From NCBI GenBank assembly GCA_963801255.1, contig CAWDEC010000007.1, positions 62,001 to 126,000 of the forward strand: a stretch of DNA of 64,000 bases, given 5' to 3'. Both the position numbers and the translations under genes were made by a program. Shown here one piece after another: positions 34,935-43,865 of the stretch. Under the pieces are notes generated by a model that was not told the origin of the DNA, ran no database searches, and saw nothing but the letters and a program-made list of their open reading frames with translations. This DNA comes from JAICXG01 sp963801255. GTDB lineage: Bacteria; Verrucomicrobiota; Verrucomicrobiia; Chthoniobacterales; UBA10450. How positions within the stretch are numbered: position 1 is the stretch's first letter; every line of letters starts with the position of its first letter.

Positions 34935-35092
34935 CGCGCTGCGTCGGTTGCCAGGACGGCAATGAAAGCAATCAGAGCCTGTCGAAGCATATACAATTCC
35001 TCCACTCGCAGGCCGCGAGGATGCCTGAGTTAGGCGCAAAAAGTCAATCGATTTCGTCGTTAGGCCGACGCGACGCGTGAGGCAATTCGATC

Positions 35093-35494
35093 CTAGAGCT
35101 GACAAATCAATTCAAACTCAGCTTTGCCTAACGGCTGCACGGAAAGCCGCGCACAGCGCAGCAACGCGATACCCTGCAACTTCGGTTCGGCGCGAATTTG
35201 CGCGAGCGTCACCGGCTTCTTCAAAGGCTTGATCGGCTTCAGCTCAACCGCGCTCCAATCACCTTCCTTCGCCGTCGGATCGGGAAACGCTTCGCGCGTT
35301 ACCTCCGCGATACCGACAACTGCCTTGTCGCTCACGCTGTGATAAAAAAACACGCGGTCGCCTTTGCGCATCGCGCGCAGATTTTTTCGCGCGAGGAAAT
35401 TTCGCACCCCGGTCCAGTCCGTCCGGCCATCACCTACAAAATCATCCCACGAATAGGATTCCGGTTCCTGCTTCACCAGCCAGTAATTCTTCAT
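35093..35494 (-). CDS. EVE domain protein
   Basis: A 133-residue protein consisting of one EVE/PUA-like domain: MKNYWLVKQEPESYSWDDF, GVRNFLARKNLRAMRKGDRVFFYHS and the C-terminal LLRCARLSVQPLGKAEFELI. EVE domains bind modified bases in DNA or RNA and occur in some restriction systems, but this stand-alone form is common and often housekeeping. ATG 35494 begins the family's N-terminus. One-mismatch motif GCCTAACGG at 35126-35134 and a full copy just outside at 35057-35065. Confidence 0.9.
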   Translation of the reverse strand: MKNYWLVKQEPESYSWDDFVGDGRTDWTGVRNFLARKNLRAMRKGDRVFFYHSVSDKAVVGIAEVTREAFPDPTAKEGDWSAVELKPIKPLKKPVTLAQIRAEPKLQGIALLRCARLSVQPLGKAEFELICQL

Positions 35495-35550
35495 CGCGCT
35501 TTTCGATAACACGGACGCGACCTCGGAAAAAGCTGCGATATGCTGCATCC

Positions 35551-36627
35551 ATGAACCTTCGGCTCCGCGTCCTGATGTTGCTGCCCATCACACTTGTTTG
35601 CTCGCTCGCCTTCGCCGCGAACGATCCCGCGCCTAACGAAAGCGATTTCGTTCTGCGCGACTTCAAGTTCACCTCCGGCGAGACTCTGCCCGAGCTGCGC
35701 ATCCATTACCGTACCCTTGGCAAAGCGAGCAAAGACGCGGATGGCCTGACGACCAATGCCGTTCTCATCATGCACGGCACGACCGGCAGCGGAGCGCAAT
35801 TCATCCGTCCTGAATTCGCCGGCCAACTTTTCGGCCCGGGCCAGCCGCTCGATGCTTCGAAATATTTCATCATTCTGCCGGACGACATCGGCCACGGAAA
35901 ATCGAGCAAGCCCAGCGACGGTTTGCACGCCCGCTTCCCGCGTTACGGTTATCGCGACATGGTCGAGGCGGAATATCGCCTCCTCACCGACGGCCTTGGC
36001 GTAAACCATGCGCGGCTTGTCATGGGAACTTCCATGGGCGGCATGCACACCTGGCTCTGGGGTGAAATCCATCCCGATTTCATGGACGCACTCATGCCGC
36101 TGGCCAGTTTGCCGACCCAGATTTCCGGCCGCAATCGTGCCTGGCGCCGCATCATTATCGACGCCATCCGCGGCGACCCAGCCTGGAATGGTGGCGAGTA
36201 CAAAGCCCAGCCGCCGAGCCTGCGGACCGCCGCCGAAATGCTTTGGTTCATGAGCGGCAATCCGATCCTGCGACAAACGGAAGCGCCCAGCCTAACGAAA
36301 ACAGACGAGGCCCTGGATAGGTTCGTTAACGATTACGTGAAGACGGCAGACGCGAACAATGTTCTCTATGCGTTGGAAGCTTCGCACGATTACGATCCCG
36401 CGCCCGATCTGGAAAAGATCAAGGCGCCATTACTCGCGATCAATTCAGCCGACGATCTAATCAACCCGCCCGAGCTCGGAATCCTCGAACGCGAAATCAA
36501 ACGCGTCCCACACGGGCGGGCCATCATCATTCCCTTGAGCGACAAGACCCGTGGCCACGGCAGCCACACCATTGCCAGTTTGTGGAAGGAGCATCTCATC
36601 GAACTTCTGAAGGAATCCGCTCGTTAG
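35551..36627 (+). CDS. Secreted MetX-like alpha/beta hydrolase (homoserine acetyltransferase-related)
   Basis: A 358-residue protein with a signal peptide (LMLLPITLVCSLAFAAND). The alpha/beta hydrolase core resembles homoserine O-acetyltransferase: LRIHYRTLGKASKD, the nucleophile region LVMGTSMGGMHTW (Ser), ALLAINSADDLINPPE (Asp) and a final GHGSHT (His). Export to the periplasm argues against a role in methionine synthesis and for an esterase-like function. The last codon and stop (CGT TAG) are part of a 9-mer at 36621-36629; further copies at 35631 and 36290. Confidence 0.85.
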   Translation: MNLRLRVLMLLPITLVCSLAFAANDPAPNESDFVLRDFKFTSGETLPELRIHYRTLGKASKDADGLTTNAVLIMHGTTGSGAQFIRPEFAGQLFGPGQPLDASKYFIILPDDIGHGKSSKPSDGLHARFPRYGYRDMVEAEYRLLTDGLGVNHARLVMGTSMGGMHTWLWGEIHPDFMDALMPLASLPTQISGRNRAWRRIIIDAIRGDPAWNGGEYKAQPPSLRTAAEMLWFMSGNPILRQTEAPSLTKTDEALDRFVNDYVKTADANNVLYALEASHDYDPAPDLEKIKAPLLAINSADDLINPPELGILEREIKRVPHGRAIIIPLSDKTRGHGSHTIASLWKEHLIELLKESAR

Positions 36628-36851
36628 GCGAACACTGTGGAAAAGCGAACCTTCTGACGACATCGTTAGGCATCTCTTGAGGTCGTAATCCCTTCTTGCC
36701 GGCGTTGCGAAAAAAGTCTTGACTCGCGTGCCCATTATTCAGTGGAATCGTGCGGGAAAAATTCAATGAGATGAGTTAACTCTTTTCGCCTGGGAGTTCC
36801 TCTCCTCTTTGAAGGTTGGTCCACATCGAAAGAACAGGCGCAGGAAAGCTC

Positions 36852-38354
36852 ATGACAAAATTGCCCTCTCGCCGGCAGATAGCGTACAGACGTTTCTGCA
36901 AACTCGTCGCGGCCCTCGGCGCCGCCTTCATCGCCACTCTACCGATCGTTTCGCCGGAGCGTAGCTTTGCAGATAAGAATCAATCCGCTATCGGCCCAAC
37001 CACCGAAGGGGCGTGGGGCGAGCCCTTCGATCTCGGTATCATCGCGATCAACGCCGCTCTTCTCCCCACCGGCAAAGTCCTCTTCTGGCAATTCATCAGT
37101 GGCACCTCAGGCGGAAGTCGAGCCGACTTGTGGGATGCCAGCGGCACCTTGACGGACGTGAGCATTCCCTATGAACATGATGCCTTTTGTTCCGGTCATA
37201 CCGCTTTGGCTGACGGGCGGATCTTTGTCGCCGGCGGTGTCGTTTGGGGTGCCGCAGGCAGCGAAGTCGGTGTCACCCACAGCGACTTCTTCGATCCCTT
37301 TACCGAAACCTGGAGTGCAGGTCCGGAAATGGAATACCCGCGATGGTACCCTGATGTGAAGGAAGCGGCTGACGGCAGCGTGTATGTCTTTGGCGGTCAG
37401 GTGAGCCCTGGAATGCTGGTGAATGATACCGAGCGCTACGATCCGGTTAGCAATACCTTTAGCACTCTCCCTTCCTCGGCCGACATCGGCGCCGATATCT
37501 ATTCCAGGACGATTCTGCTTCCCGACGGCCGAATTTTCATGGCGGGACAGAACCAGGAAACAGACGTGCTCGATCTCAACACGCAGAGTTGGTCTTATGT
37601 CGGTGAAGTTACCTATGGGAGCCGATTGAACGGAAACGCCTTCCTTCTCCCCGGTCTTGAGAAAGTCATGGTCATAGGCGGCGGCGCCGGCGGCCCGCAC
37701 GCTGACGCCACAGCTACAACCGAGATTATCGACTTTTCTCAGCCCACGCCTACCTGGACTTATTCGACGCCGATGAATTATGCCCGGCAATACTTCACCT
37801 CTACCTATCTGCCCGACGGCAAGATTCTCGTCATCGGCGGTGTCCTTCAGGATAAGTACATCGATCCGGCCGGGCCGGCTGAAATGTTCGATCCGGACAC
37901 CGCAACCTGGACAGTTTTGGCCACCGCGCCCATCGCGAAAGCTCATCACTCGACTGCAATCCTTCTCCCGGACGGACGCGTCTGGAATGCTGGTGGAGAT
38001 GGTTATCTTCCGATGCGCAGTTTTGCCCAGATCTATTCTCCGCCCTATCTCTTCCGAAATACCCGTCCTACCATCACAAGCGCGCCGACGAATCTTACCT
38101 ATAACCAGCGCTTCTCTATTGCCACGCCCAATTCGCGCCAGATTAGCAAGGTGTCTCTTATCAGACTTGGAACGACAACCCATGTCGGAACCTTCGATCA
38201 GCGGTATTTGCTCCTCGATTTCAAGGTGAAAAATGGCAGTCTCCAGGTCAATTCGCCGATCGATTCCGCGCACGCACCGCCCGGCTACTACATGCTGTTT
38301 ATCCTGAACAGCAAGGGGACGCCCTCAGTCGCATCGATGGTGCAGATTAAATAA
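36852..38354 (+). CDS. Galactose-oxidase-like kelch protein with DUF1929 domain, possible Tat substrate
   Basis: A 500-residue exported protein. The N-terminus (PSRRQIAYRRFCKLVAALGA) may be a twin-arginine signal. Then come kelch repeats (LPTGKVLFW, LADGRIFVAGG, AADGSVYVFGG, LPDGKILVIGG) and a C-terminal DUF1929 domain (GYYMLFILNSKGTPSVA). Compared with galactose oxidase: the Cys of the Cys-Tyr cofactor is present (AFCSGHT), the partner Tyr is present (PRWYPDV), the copper His (HH in KAHHSTAILLPDGR) and the late His (SAHAPPGYY) are present, but the axial Tyr place is His. It may be a variant copper radical oxidase. AGGAAAG precedes ATG 36852. Confidence 0.8.
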   Translation: MTKLPSRRQIAYRRFCKLVAALGAAFIATLPIVSPERSFADKNQSAIGPTTEGAWGEPFDLGIIAINAALLPTGKVLFWQFISGTSGGSRADLWDASGTLTDVSIPYEHDAFCSGHTALADGRIFVAGGVVWGAAGSEVGVTHSDFFDPFTETWSAGPEMEYPRWYPDVKEAADGSVYVFGGQVSPGMLVNDTERYDPVSNTFSTLPSSADIGADIYSRTILLPDGRIFMAGQNQETDVLDLNTQSWSYVGEVTYGSRLNGNAFLLPGLEKVMVIGGGAGGPHADATATTEIIDFSQPTPTWTYSTPMNYARQYFTSTYLPDGKILVIGGVLQDKYIDPAGPAEMFDPDTATWTVLATAPIAKAHHSTAILLPDGRVWNAGGDGYLPMRSFAQIYSPPYLFRNTRPTITSAPTNLTYNQRFSIATPNSRQISKVSLIRLGTTTHVGTFDQRYLLLDFKVKNGSLQVNSPIDSAHAPPGYYMLFILNSKGTPSVASMVQIK

Positions 38355-38412
38355 GCCGCTGCTTGCAACCCAGCCGCCCTGCTCTGCCTGCGAGGACGGC
38401 GAAACGGTTGAC

Positions 38413-39543
38413 GTGGCCGGGAGTCGGGTCAGTTACGTGAAAGAGGTGAGACGAAGACAAAAACCGCTTCTCGGAGGCTTTGCCTTCATAACTCTCGTCC
38501 TTACCTGTCTTACCGGTTCCGGTCGGGCGGAAGACGCGCCTCCCTTTTATGCAGTCAAACTCGTGGCGACTAAGCCCGCCCCTGACTTTACTCTTACCGA
38601 CCAGAACGGTCAGCCATTCTCCTTTCGGAATCTTCGCGGCAAACTGGTCCTGCTCAGTTTTGGTTTCACCCATTGTCCCAATATCTGTCCGACGACACTC
38701 GCTCACGTCGCGAACATCTACAAAAGTCTCAGCCCGGCGGAACAAGAGCAGGTTCAAGTGCTCTATGTCAGCATCGACCCCAAGCGGGATACGCCGGCCG
38801 TACTGAAGGACTATGTGCAGTTCTTCGATCCTCACATCATCGGAGTGACTGGGAGAGAGGATCAGGTCAACGAAGTATCCAAGCTCTACGCGGTCGAGGC
38901 CGATGAGTATGGTGTCGGCCACACCACCGGTACCTTCCTGGTCAGTCGCAGCGGCATTTGCATGGGTTATTACCGCGAGAATCAGCTTGGAAACAGAGCA
39001 CGGATCGTAAGTGACTTACGCCGCTTCCTGGCCCTGCCCAAAGACAGGGAGACCGATTGGCAGCCAGAAAGAGTCAGAACCGTCAAAGCTGCAAAATTTA
39101 GCGGCTCTGAACTCTATCTCGCAAATTGTGCCTCCTGCCATCAGGACGATGGTAACGGCATTGCCGGCAAATATCCGTCGCTCATCAAATCAAGGTGGGT
39201 GCTGGGCGCGCCGAATCGGCTTGTCGCTCTTACCCTCGATGGAGTAAGCGGCGAGCGTGCAGAGACTCAAGGGAGTTATGGAGGAGTCATGCCTGCTTAT
39301 CGCACGATCCTTACTCCGACTTTTATCGCGAGGGTATTGACTCACATCCGCAAGAGTTGGGGAAACAACGCTTCCTCGATATCAACTGGCTATGTCGAAA
39401 AGCTTGTCTCGGCATTACCTCCACGGACCAGCTTTTGGTCGTGGCAGGCGCTCGAAGCTTTGGCCGCCGACAAGGCTGATAAGGCAGCGGAGGAAGACGA
39501 TCCTTCCAGAGAAGCCAACGAAAGTGAACACCCGGACTCGTGA
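38413..39543 (+). CDS. SCO1/SenC copper chaperone fused to cytochrome c
   Basis: A 376-residue exported protein. After the signal peptide (LGGFAFITLVLTCLTGSGRA) comes a SCO domain: PDFTLTDQNGQPF, the copper motif FTHCPNICPTTL (CxxxC) and the distant His in GVGHTTGTFLVS. Residues of about 230-310 form a class I cytochrome c with heme motif CASCH and likely axial Met in GVMPAY. SCO proteins load copper into cytochrome oxidase or related copper enzymes; the galactose-oxidase-like gene 58 bp upstream is an obvious candidate client. Start is GTG 38413; other GTGs follow at 38434 and 38446. Confidence 0.87.
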   Translation: MAGSRVSYVKEVRRRQKPLLGGFAFITLVLTCLTGSGRAEDAPPFYAVKLVATKPAPDFTLTDQNGQPFSFRNLRGKLVLLSFGFTHCPNICPTTLAHVANIYKSLSPAEQEQVQVLYVSIDPKRDTPAVLKDYVQFFDPHIIGVTGREDQVNEVSKLYAVEADEYGVGHTTGTFLVSRSGICMGYYRENQLGNRARIVSDLRRFLALPKDRETDWQPERVRTVKAAKFSGSELYLANCASCHQDDGNGIAGKYPSLIKSRWVLGAPNRLVALTLDGVSGERAETQGSYGGVMPAYRTILTPTFIARVLTHIRKSWGNNASSISTGYVEKLVSALPPRTSFWSWQALEALAADKADKAAEEDDPSREANESEHPDS

Positions 39544-39603
39544 ACCGGGTTTCAGCGCCGCGGAAGATTCGACAAGCTTGACCGATTGCTTCACAATCCG
39601 CGC

Positions 39604-40287
39604 ATGCCGCGGCTGCCGTTCATTACTTTCGAAGGTTCAGAGGCCTGCGGGAAATCCACTCAGGTCACTCTCTTGGCCGATCGCCTAACGAAAACGGGCG
39701 TGGCGCTGCTGGTGACGCGCGAACCGGGTGGCACACCGATCGGCGAACGAGTCCGCCAGCTTTTGCAGTTCGCGCCGGAAAGCGCCGGAATGGCTCCGGA
39801 GACCGAACTCCTCTTGTTTGAGGCAAGCCGTAGCCAGCTCGTCAGACAGCTCATCCAGCCCGCGCTTGATCGCGAAACAGTGGTTATTTCCGATCGCTTT
39901 GCCGATTCCACCACCGTCTACCAGGGTGTCGCCCGGCGGCTCGACGCGGAGATGGTAGATCGCCTCAATCGCTTTGCCGTGGGCAACTGCTGGCCCGATC
40001 TTACCTTTGTTCTTGATATCGACGTTGAGACCACATGCGCTCGTCTGCTTCGTCGTGTGCGGCCGGCTGCGGGAATTGATCGAATGGAACAGGAGCCGCT
40101 CCAATTTTACGAAGACGTCTGCCTTGCCTATCGCGCGCTGGCGGCTCGCGAACCCAAGCGCATCCGCCTCATCGACGGGCGGAAGTCGGTCGAAGCCGTC
40201 GCCCAGGAAATCTGGGATACGATCACGACTCGTTTCGGAAATCTCGCCCACATGGCAACGGCGCAGGAAAGCCGGCAAAATTCCTAA
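39604..40287 (+). CDS. tmk: Thymidylate kinase
   Basis: A 227-residue enzyme, dTMP to dTDP. P-loop FITFEGSEACGKSTQ, the DR motif ISDRFADSTTVYQG and a lid region near RLLRRVRPAAGIDRME are present. ATG 39604 begins the family N-terminus; a TTG at 39586 is less likely. It ends 3 nt before holB, the common tmk-holB pairing. A copy of the 9-mer at 39683-39691 encodes LT in the RLTKTG stretch. Confidence 0.95.
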   Translation: MPRLPFITFEGSEACGKSTQVTLLADRLTKTGVALLVTREPGGTPIGERVRQLLQFAPESAGMAPETELLLFEASRSQLVRQLIQPALDRETVVISDRFADSTTVYQGVARRLDAEMVDRLNRFAVGNCWPDLTFVLDIDVETTCARLLRRVRPAAGIDRMEQEPLQFYEDVCLAYRALAAREPKRIRLIDGRKSVEAVAQEIWDTITTRFGNLAHMATAQESRQNS

Positions 40288-40290
40288 GCC

Positions 40291-41262
40291 GTGGCTTTCA
40301 CTCCGCAGATCGCGCTCGACTACCTGCGCAGCGCACAGGAGCGTAACCGTCTCGCTCACGCCTACCTCATCGCTGGAGCGCCCGGCAGCGGCAAACGTGA
40401 TCTGGCCGCCAGCCTTGTCCAACTCGTCAATGGCGCTGTGCCTAGCGATGTTTTTGCGGGCCGCGCGCCAGACGTCTACCTCGCCGGACCGGAATCGAAA
40501 TCGCGTCGCATCCTTATCAAGCAAATCCGCGATCTGGAACACGGACTCCAAATGCGGTCCAGCAACGATCGCCGCAAGGTCGCGATCATTTCCGATGCCG
40601 ACCGCCTGCAGACCGAGGCGGCGAACGCTTTTCTGAAGACGCTGGAAGAGCCGCCCAACAATTCATTGCTTCTTCTCCTGAGCGCGATCCCGGAGGTTTT
40701 GCCGGACACAATTCTTTCGCGCTGTCTCGAGATCTCGCTCGCAACACCGAACCACTCAAAGCCTTCGGCGGAAGAGTTAGAATTAGTCGAGTTACTCAAC
40801 GGCGTCGACGCGGCTCCAAATGGTGGTGTGCACGAAGCCTACCGCCTGGTGCACGGGTTTCAGAGTCTGCTCGGACAAATTCGGCAACGGATTCAGGATG
40901 AAAATAACGCTGCCCTCAAGCGCGAGGAAACGCGCTACAAAAACACCACCGACGGCGAATGGCTCGAGACTCGCGAGGATCATTACAAGGCCCTGACGGA
41001 AAGTCTTTATCTGCAGCAACGCTCGCATCTCCTCGAGATTCTCTTTCTTTGGTGGAGTGACGTTCTGCGCGCCAGCACCGCAGTTGCAGCCTGCGATCTG
41101 CCGGCAGCAAGGAAGAGCACCGAAGCCGTGGCCGCGCGCCTAACGACACCAGAGATTCTTCGGCGCATCCGGCGACTGGAAGAATTGCGCGATCATCTCG
41201 GGCGCAAAGTCCAGGAAGCGCTCGCCATTGAGGTCGCCTTTCTCAATATTTTTCGCTTTTAA
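40291..41262 (+). CDS. holB: DNA polymerase III subunit delta'
   Basis: A 323-residue clamp-loader subunit. The nonfunctional ATP site (GAPGSGKRDLA), an ISDADRLQTEAANAFLKTLEEPP block and SRC-type motif LSRCLEI are typical of delta'. It works with delta, tau/gamma and the beta clamp at the replication fork. GTG 40291 is the start, right behind tmk. A copy of the 9-mer at 41138-41146 encodes LT. Confidence 0.9.
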   Translation: MAFTPQIALDYLRSAQERNRLAHAYLIAGAPGSGKRDLAASLVQLVNGAVPSDVFAGRAPDVYLAGPESKSRRILIKQIRDLEHGLQMRSSNDRRKVAIISDADRLQTEAANAFLKTLEEPPNNSLLLLLSAIPEVLPDTILSRCLEISLATPNHSKPSAEELELVELLNGVDAAPNGGVHEAYRLVHGFQSLLGQIRQRIQDENNAALKREETRYKNTTDGEWLETREDHYKALTESLYLQQRSHLLEILFLWWSDVLRASTAVAACDLPAARKSTEAVAARLTTPEILRRIRRLEELRDHLGRKVQEALAIEVAFLNIFRF

Positions 41263-41331
41263 CAGCGGCGCCAGCCTTCCACTTCTGCCTAACGAATCGC
41301 ACAAGTTGGGATCGCGCGTTATCCTGGCGCA

Positions 41332-42465
41332 ATGAGCGCGCGTGGCAAACTTCGAGTCGGCCTCATCGGTTATGGCTTCATGGGTCGGGCCCATTCCAAT
41401 GCCTGGCGACAGGCGCCATGCTTCTTTGATCTCCCGGCCGAAGTGGAAAGAAGAACCCTCTGCGGCCGTGACCGTCGCGCGGTGCAGAGCGCCGCCAAAA
41501 AACTGGGCTGGGAAAAGAGCGCCACCGATTGGCGAACCGTTCTCGACGATCCGGAGATCGACATCATCGATATCACCACGCCTAACGATTCTCACTGCGA
41601 GATCGCTCTCGCCGCCGCCGCCGCGGGCAAAGCGATTCTCTGCGAAAAACCACTGGCGCGCGATGTCGCTGAAGCCGAGCGCATGAACCAGGCGGTGCGC
41701 GAGGCCGGAGTGGTGAACATGGTTTGTCACAACTACCGGCGCGTGCCGGCGCTCGCTCTCGCCCACGAGATGATCCGGCGCGGCGAACTCGGCGACCGCA
41801 TTTATCATTTTCGCGCGCGCTACGCTCAGGATTGGATCGCGGATCCGAATTTCCCGCTCGTCTGGCGTCTGCGCGCGGAAGAAGCGGGATCGGGTTCGTT
41901 AGGCGACATCGGTTCGCACCTGATCGATCTCGGTAGATATCTGGTCGGCGAGTTTGCTGAGGTTTGCGCGCTAGAGGAAACATTCGTCAGGCAACGACCG
42001 CTCTCCGCCAAAGGCAGGCGCCGCGGCAAAGTCACGGTGGACGATGCCGTCGCAGTCATCGGTCGCTTGCGTAACGGCGCCCTTGCTACGCTGGAAGCAA
42101 CCCGCTTTGCGCGCGGACGAAAAAATGCCCTAACGATCGAAATCAATGGCAGCGCCGGCTCGCTCTGCTTCGATCTCGAGAAATTAAATCGCCTGCAATT
42201 CTACCGCGAAGACGACGCCTCCGGTCGCCGTGGCTTTAGCGAGATTCTTGTCACGGAACCCGAGCATCCCTATCTCGAGCACTGGTGGCCGCCCGGGCAT
42301 CTCCTCGGCTATGAACACAGCTTCACGCACACAATTGCTGATTTCGTTAGAGCGGTGACCGCGGGCAAGGGTGTTCCGCCGACCTTCGCCGACGGTCTGG
42401 CTAACCAGCGCGTGCTGGCGGCGATCGGAGAAAGCGCCCGCCGGCGCAACTGGATACAATTGTAG
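41332..42465 (+). CDS. Gfo/Idh/MocA family oxidoreductase
   Basis: A 377-residue NAD(P)-dependent dehydrogenase. The Rossmann start KLRVGLIGYGFMGRAHSNAW, the cofactor motif ILCEKPLARDVAEAE (EKP) and GDIGSHLIDLGRYLVGE of the C-terminal domain (catalytic His in SHLIDL) are clear. Members oxidise sugars, inositol or related polyols; the exact substrate is unknown. Full copies of the 9-mer at 41580 (PN) and 41896 (SLG), one-mismatch at 42128, and a further copy before the gene at 41287. Confidence 0.92.
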   Translation: MSARGKLRVGLIGYGFMGRAHSNAWRQAPCFFDLPAEVERRTLCGRDRRAVQSAAKKLGWEKSATDWRTVLDDPEIDIIDITTPNDSHCEIALAAAAAGKAILCEKPLARDVAEAERMNQAVREAGVVNMVCHNYRRVPALALAHEMIRRGELGDRIYHFRARYAQDWIADPNFPLVWRLRAEEAGSGSLGDIGSHLIDLGRYLVGEFAEVCALEETFVRQRPLSAKGRRRGKVTVDDAVAVIGRLRNGALATLEATRFARGRKNALTIEINGSAGSLCFDLEKLNRLQFYREDDASGRRGFSEILVTEPEHPYLEHWWPPGHLLGYEHSFTHTIADFVRAVTAGKGVPPTFADGLANQRVLAAIGESARRRNWIQL

Positions 42466-42500
42466 GAATGTCCAGCGAGCGGCGACCAAGTCGGCCTTGC

Positions 42501-43862
42501 CTAACGAGTCTCCGAACTACTGCGGGGACGAAAATCGAGCATCAATGGTAAACCGGCGAACGGCTGCGCAGTGCGAATCTGTGCTTCGAGATAGCGCTCG
42601 TAACTTTCGCCTAACAATTGCGGATTGTTGACGAAGAGGACGAACTCCGGCGTCGGCAGGGCGGCTTCGGTTTCCCCGCGCGTCTGTGTCGCGTAAAACA
42701 ATTTCAGGCGCTGATTCGCTACCATCGGTGGCGGATTGGCGGCGAAAGCGGCGCGCAATAAACGATTGAGCACGCCCGTGCCGAGATGCTCGCGTGCCGC
42801 GCGCCGGACTTTGCGGATCGCGCTGAAAAGTCGATCGACGTTTTCGCCCGTAAGCGCCGACGCGACCAGGATCTGCGCGTAGGGAAGAAAGAAAAGTCGT
42901 TCGCGTGTCTCGGCGATCAGTTTCGCCAGCGTTTCCTTCGCACCGCGTTCCGGCCTGACGAGATCCCATTTGTTCACCACCACGAGCGATGGCTTGTGCG
43001 CCTTCTGCATGAGCGCCGCGATCTTCTTGTCCTGCGACGTCACGCCACTCGTGGCATCGACCACCAGCACGCAAAGATTGGCCCGCCGAATCGTTCTTTC
43101 CGAACGCATGACGCTGAAGACTTCCACCGAAGTGGAATGTTTTCCGCGTGCGCGAATGCCGGCTGTGTCGATGAGCAGGAATTCGTCCTGGCCGCGCCGA
43201 TACGCGATGTCGACCGCGTCGCGCGTCGTTCCCGGCAATCCGCTCACGATCGCACGCCGATCGCTCACGATGGCGTTAATGAGAGAGGACTTGCCGACGT
43301 TAGGCCGTCCGATGATGGCGAGAGAAAGCGGCGGCACTGCCAAGCTTTGATCGCTTGCTTCCGCTTGAGGAAGACGCGCCTCGATCGCTTTGACTAACGA
43401 ATCAATCCCCTGACCGTGCGCCGCGCTGATCGTTAGGCTGGTGAAACCCAGGCGCTGGAAATCGGCTTCCAGATCTTGATGCTTTGGATGATCGATCTTG
43501 TTGATGACGAGCAGGACCGGTCGCTTGGAGCGGCGCAGCATGCGCGCCAGTTCCTGGTCGATTGGCGTCAGGCCCTGTTGCGCATCGACCACCAGGAGAA
43601 TCAGTTCCGCTTCGCGCATCGCCGCGTCGGCGGCAGCCTTCACCTCGTGCACCAGCTCGCTCTCCCCCGCTCCGCCGATCCCGCCCGTGTCCCAAAGGAT
43701 AAAATCGCCGTGCCGACTGGGCGCAGAAATGCGATCGCGCGTGATGCCGGGTTGATCGTGCACGATGGCAATGTTGCGTCCCACGAGACGATTGAAGAGC
43801 GCGCTCTTGCCGACGTTCGGCCGCCCGACAATCGCGACCTGACGGGTGCTCGGGCTTTCCAT
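42501..43862 (-). CDS. der: Ribosome biogenesis GTPase Der (EngA)
   Basis: A 453-residue protein with two tandem GTPase domains and a C-terminal KH-like domain, needed for assembly of the 50S subunit. Both domains are complete: first GRPNVGKSALFN, DTGG, NKIDH; second GRPNVGKSSLIN, DTAGIRARGK, NKWD. The last codon and stop (CGT TAG) are part of a 9-mer copy at 42498-42506; others lie at 43430 (LT) and, with one mismatch, at 42609, 43297 and 43392. It lies 3 nt downstream of the phosphatidyltransferase gene. Confidence 0.97.
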   Translation of the reverse strand: MESPSTRQVAIVGRPNVGKSALFNRLVGRNIAIVHDQPGITRDRISAPSRHGDFILWDTGGIGGAGESELVHEVKAAADAAMREAELILLVVDAQQGLTPIDQELARMLRRSKRPVLLVINKIDHPKHQDLEADFQRLGFTSLTISAAHGQGIDSLVKAIEARLPQAEASDQSLAVPPLSLAIIGRPNVGKSSLINAIVSDRRAIVSGLPGTTRDAVDIAYRRGQDEFLLIDTAGIRARGKHSTSVEVFSVMRSERTIRRANLCVLVVDATSGVTSQDKKIAALMQKAHKPSLVVVNKWDLVRPERGAKETLAKLIAETRERLFFLPYAQILVASALTGENVDRLFSAIRKVRRAAREHLGTGVLNRLLRAAFAANPPPMVANQRLKLFYATQTRGETEAALPTPEFVLFVNNPQLLGESYERYLEAQIRTAQPFAGLPLMLDFRPRSSSETR

Positions 43863-43865
43863 CGC

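Noticed and set aside
36710..36760. Promoter TTGACT with TATTCA before the oxidase gene
   Set aside because: The spacing between the two boxes is about 11 bp, too short for a sigma-70 promoter.
37107..38273. Minus-strand frame of 388 codons opposite the galactose-oxidase-like gene
   Set aside because: It is long only because of low stop frequency at this GC content; the plus-strand protein is clearly conserved.
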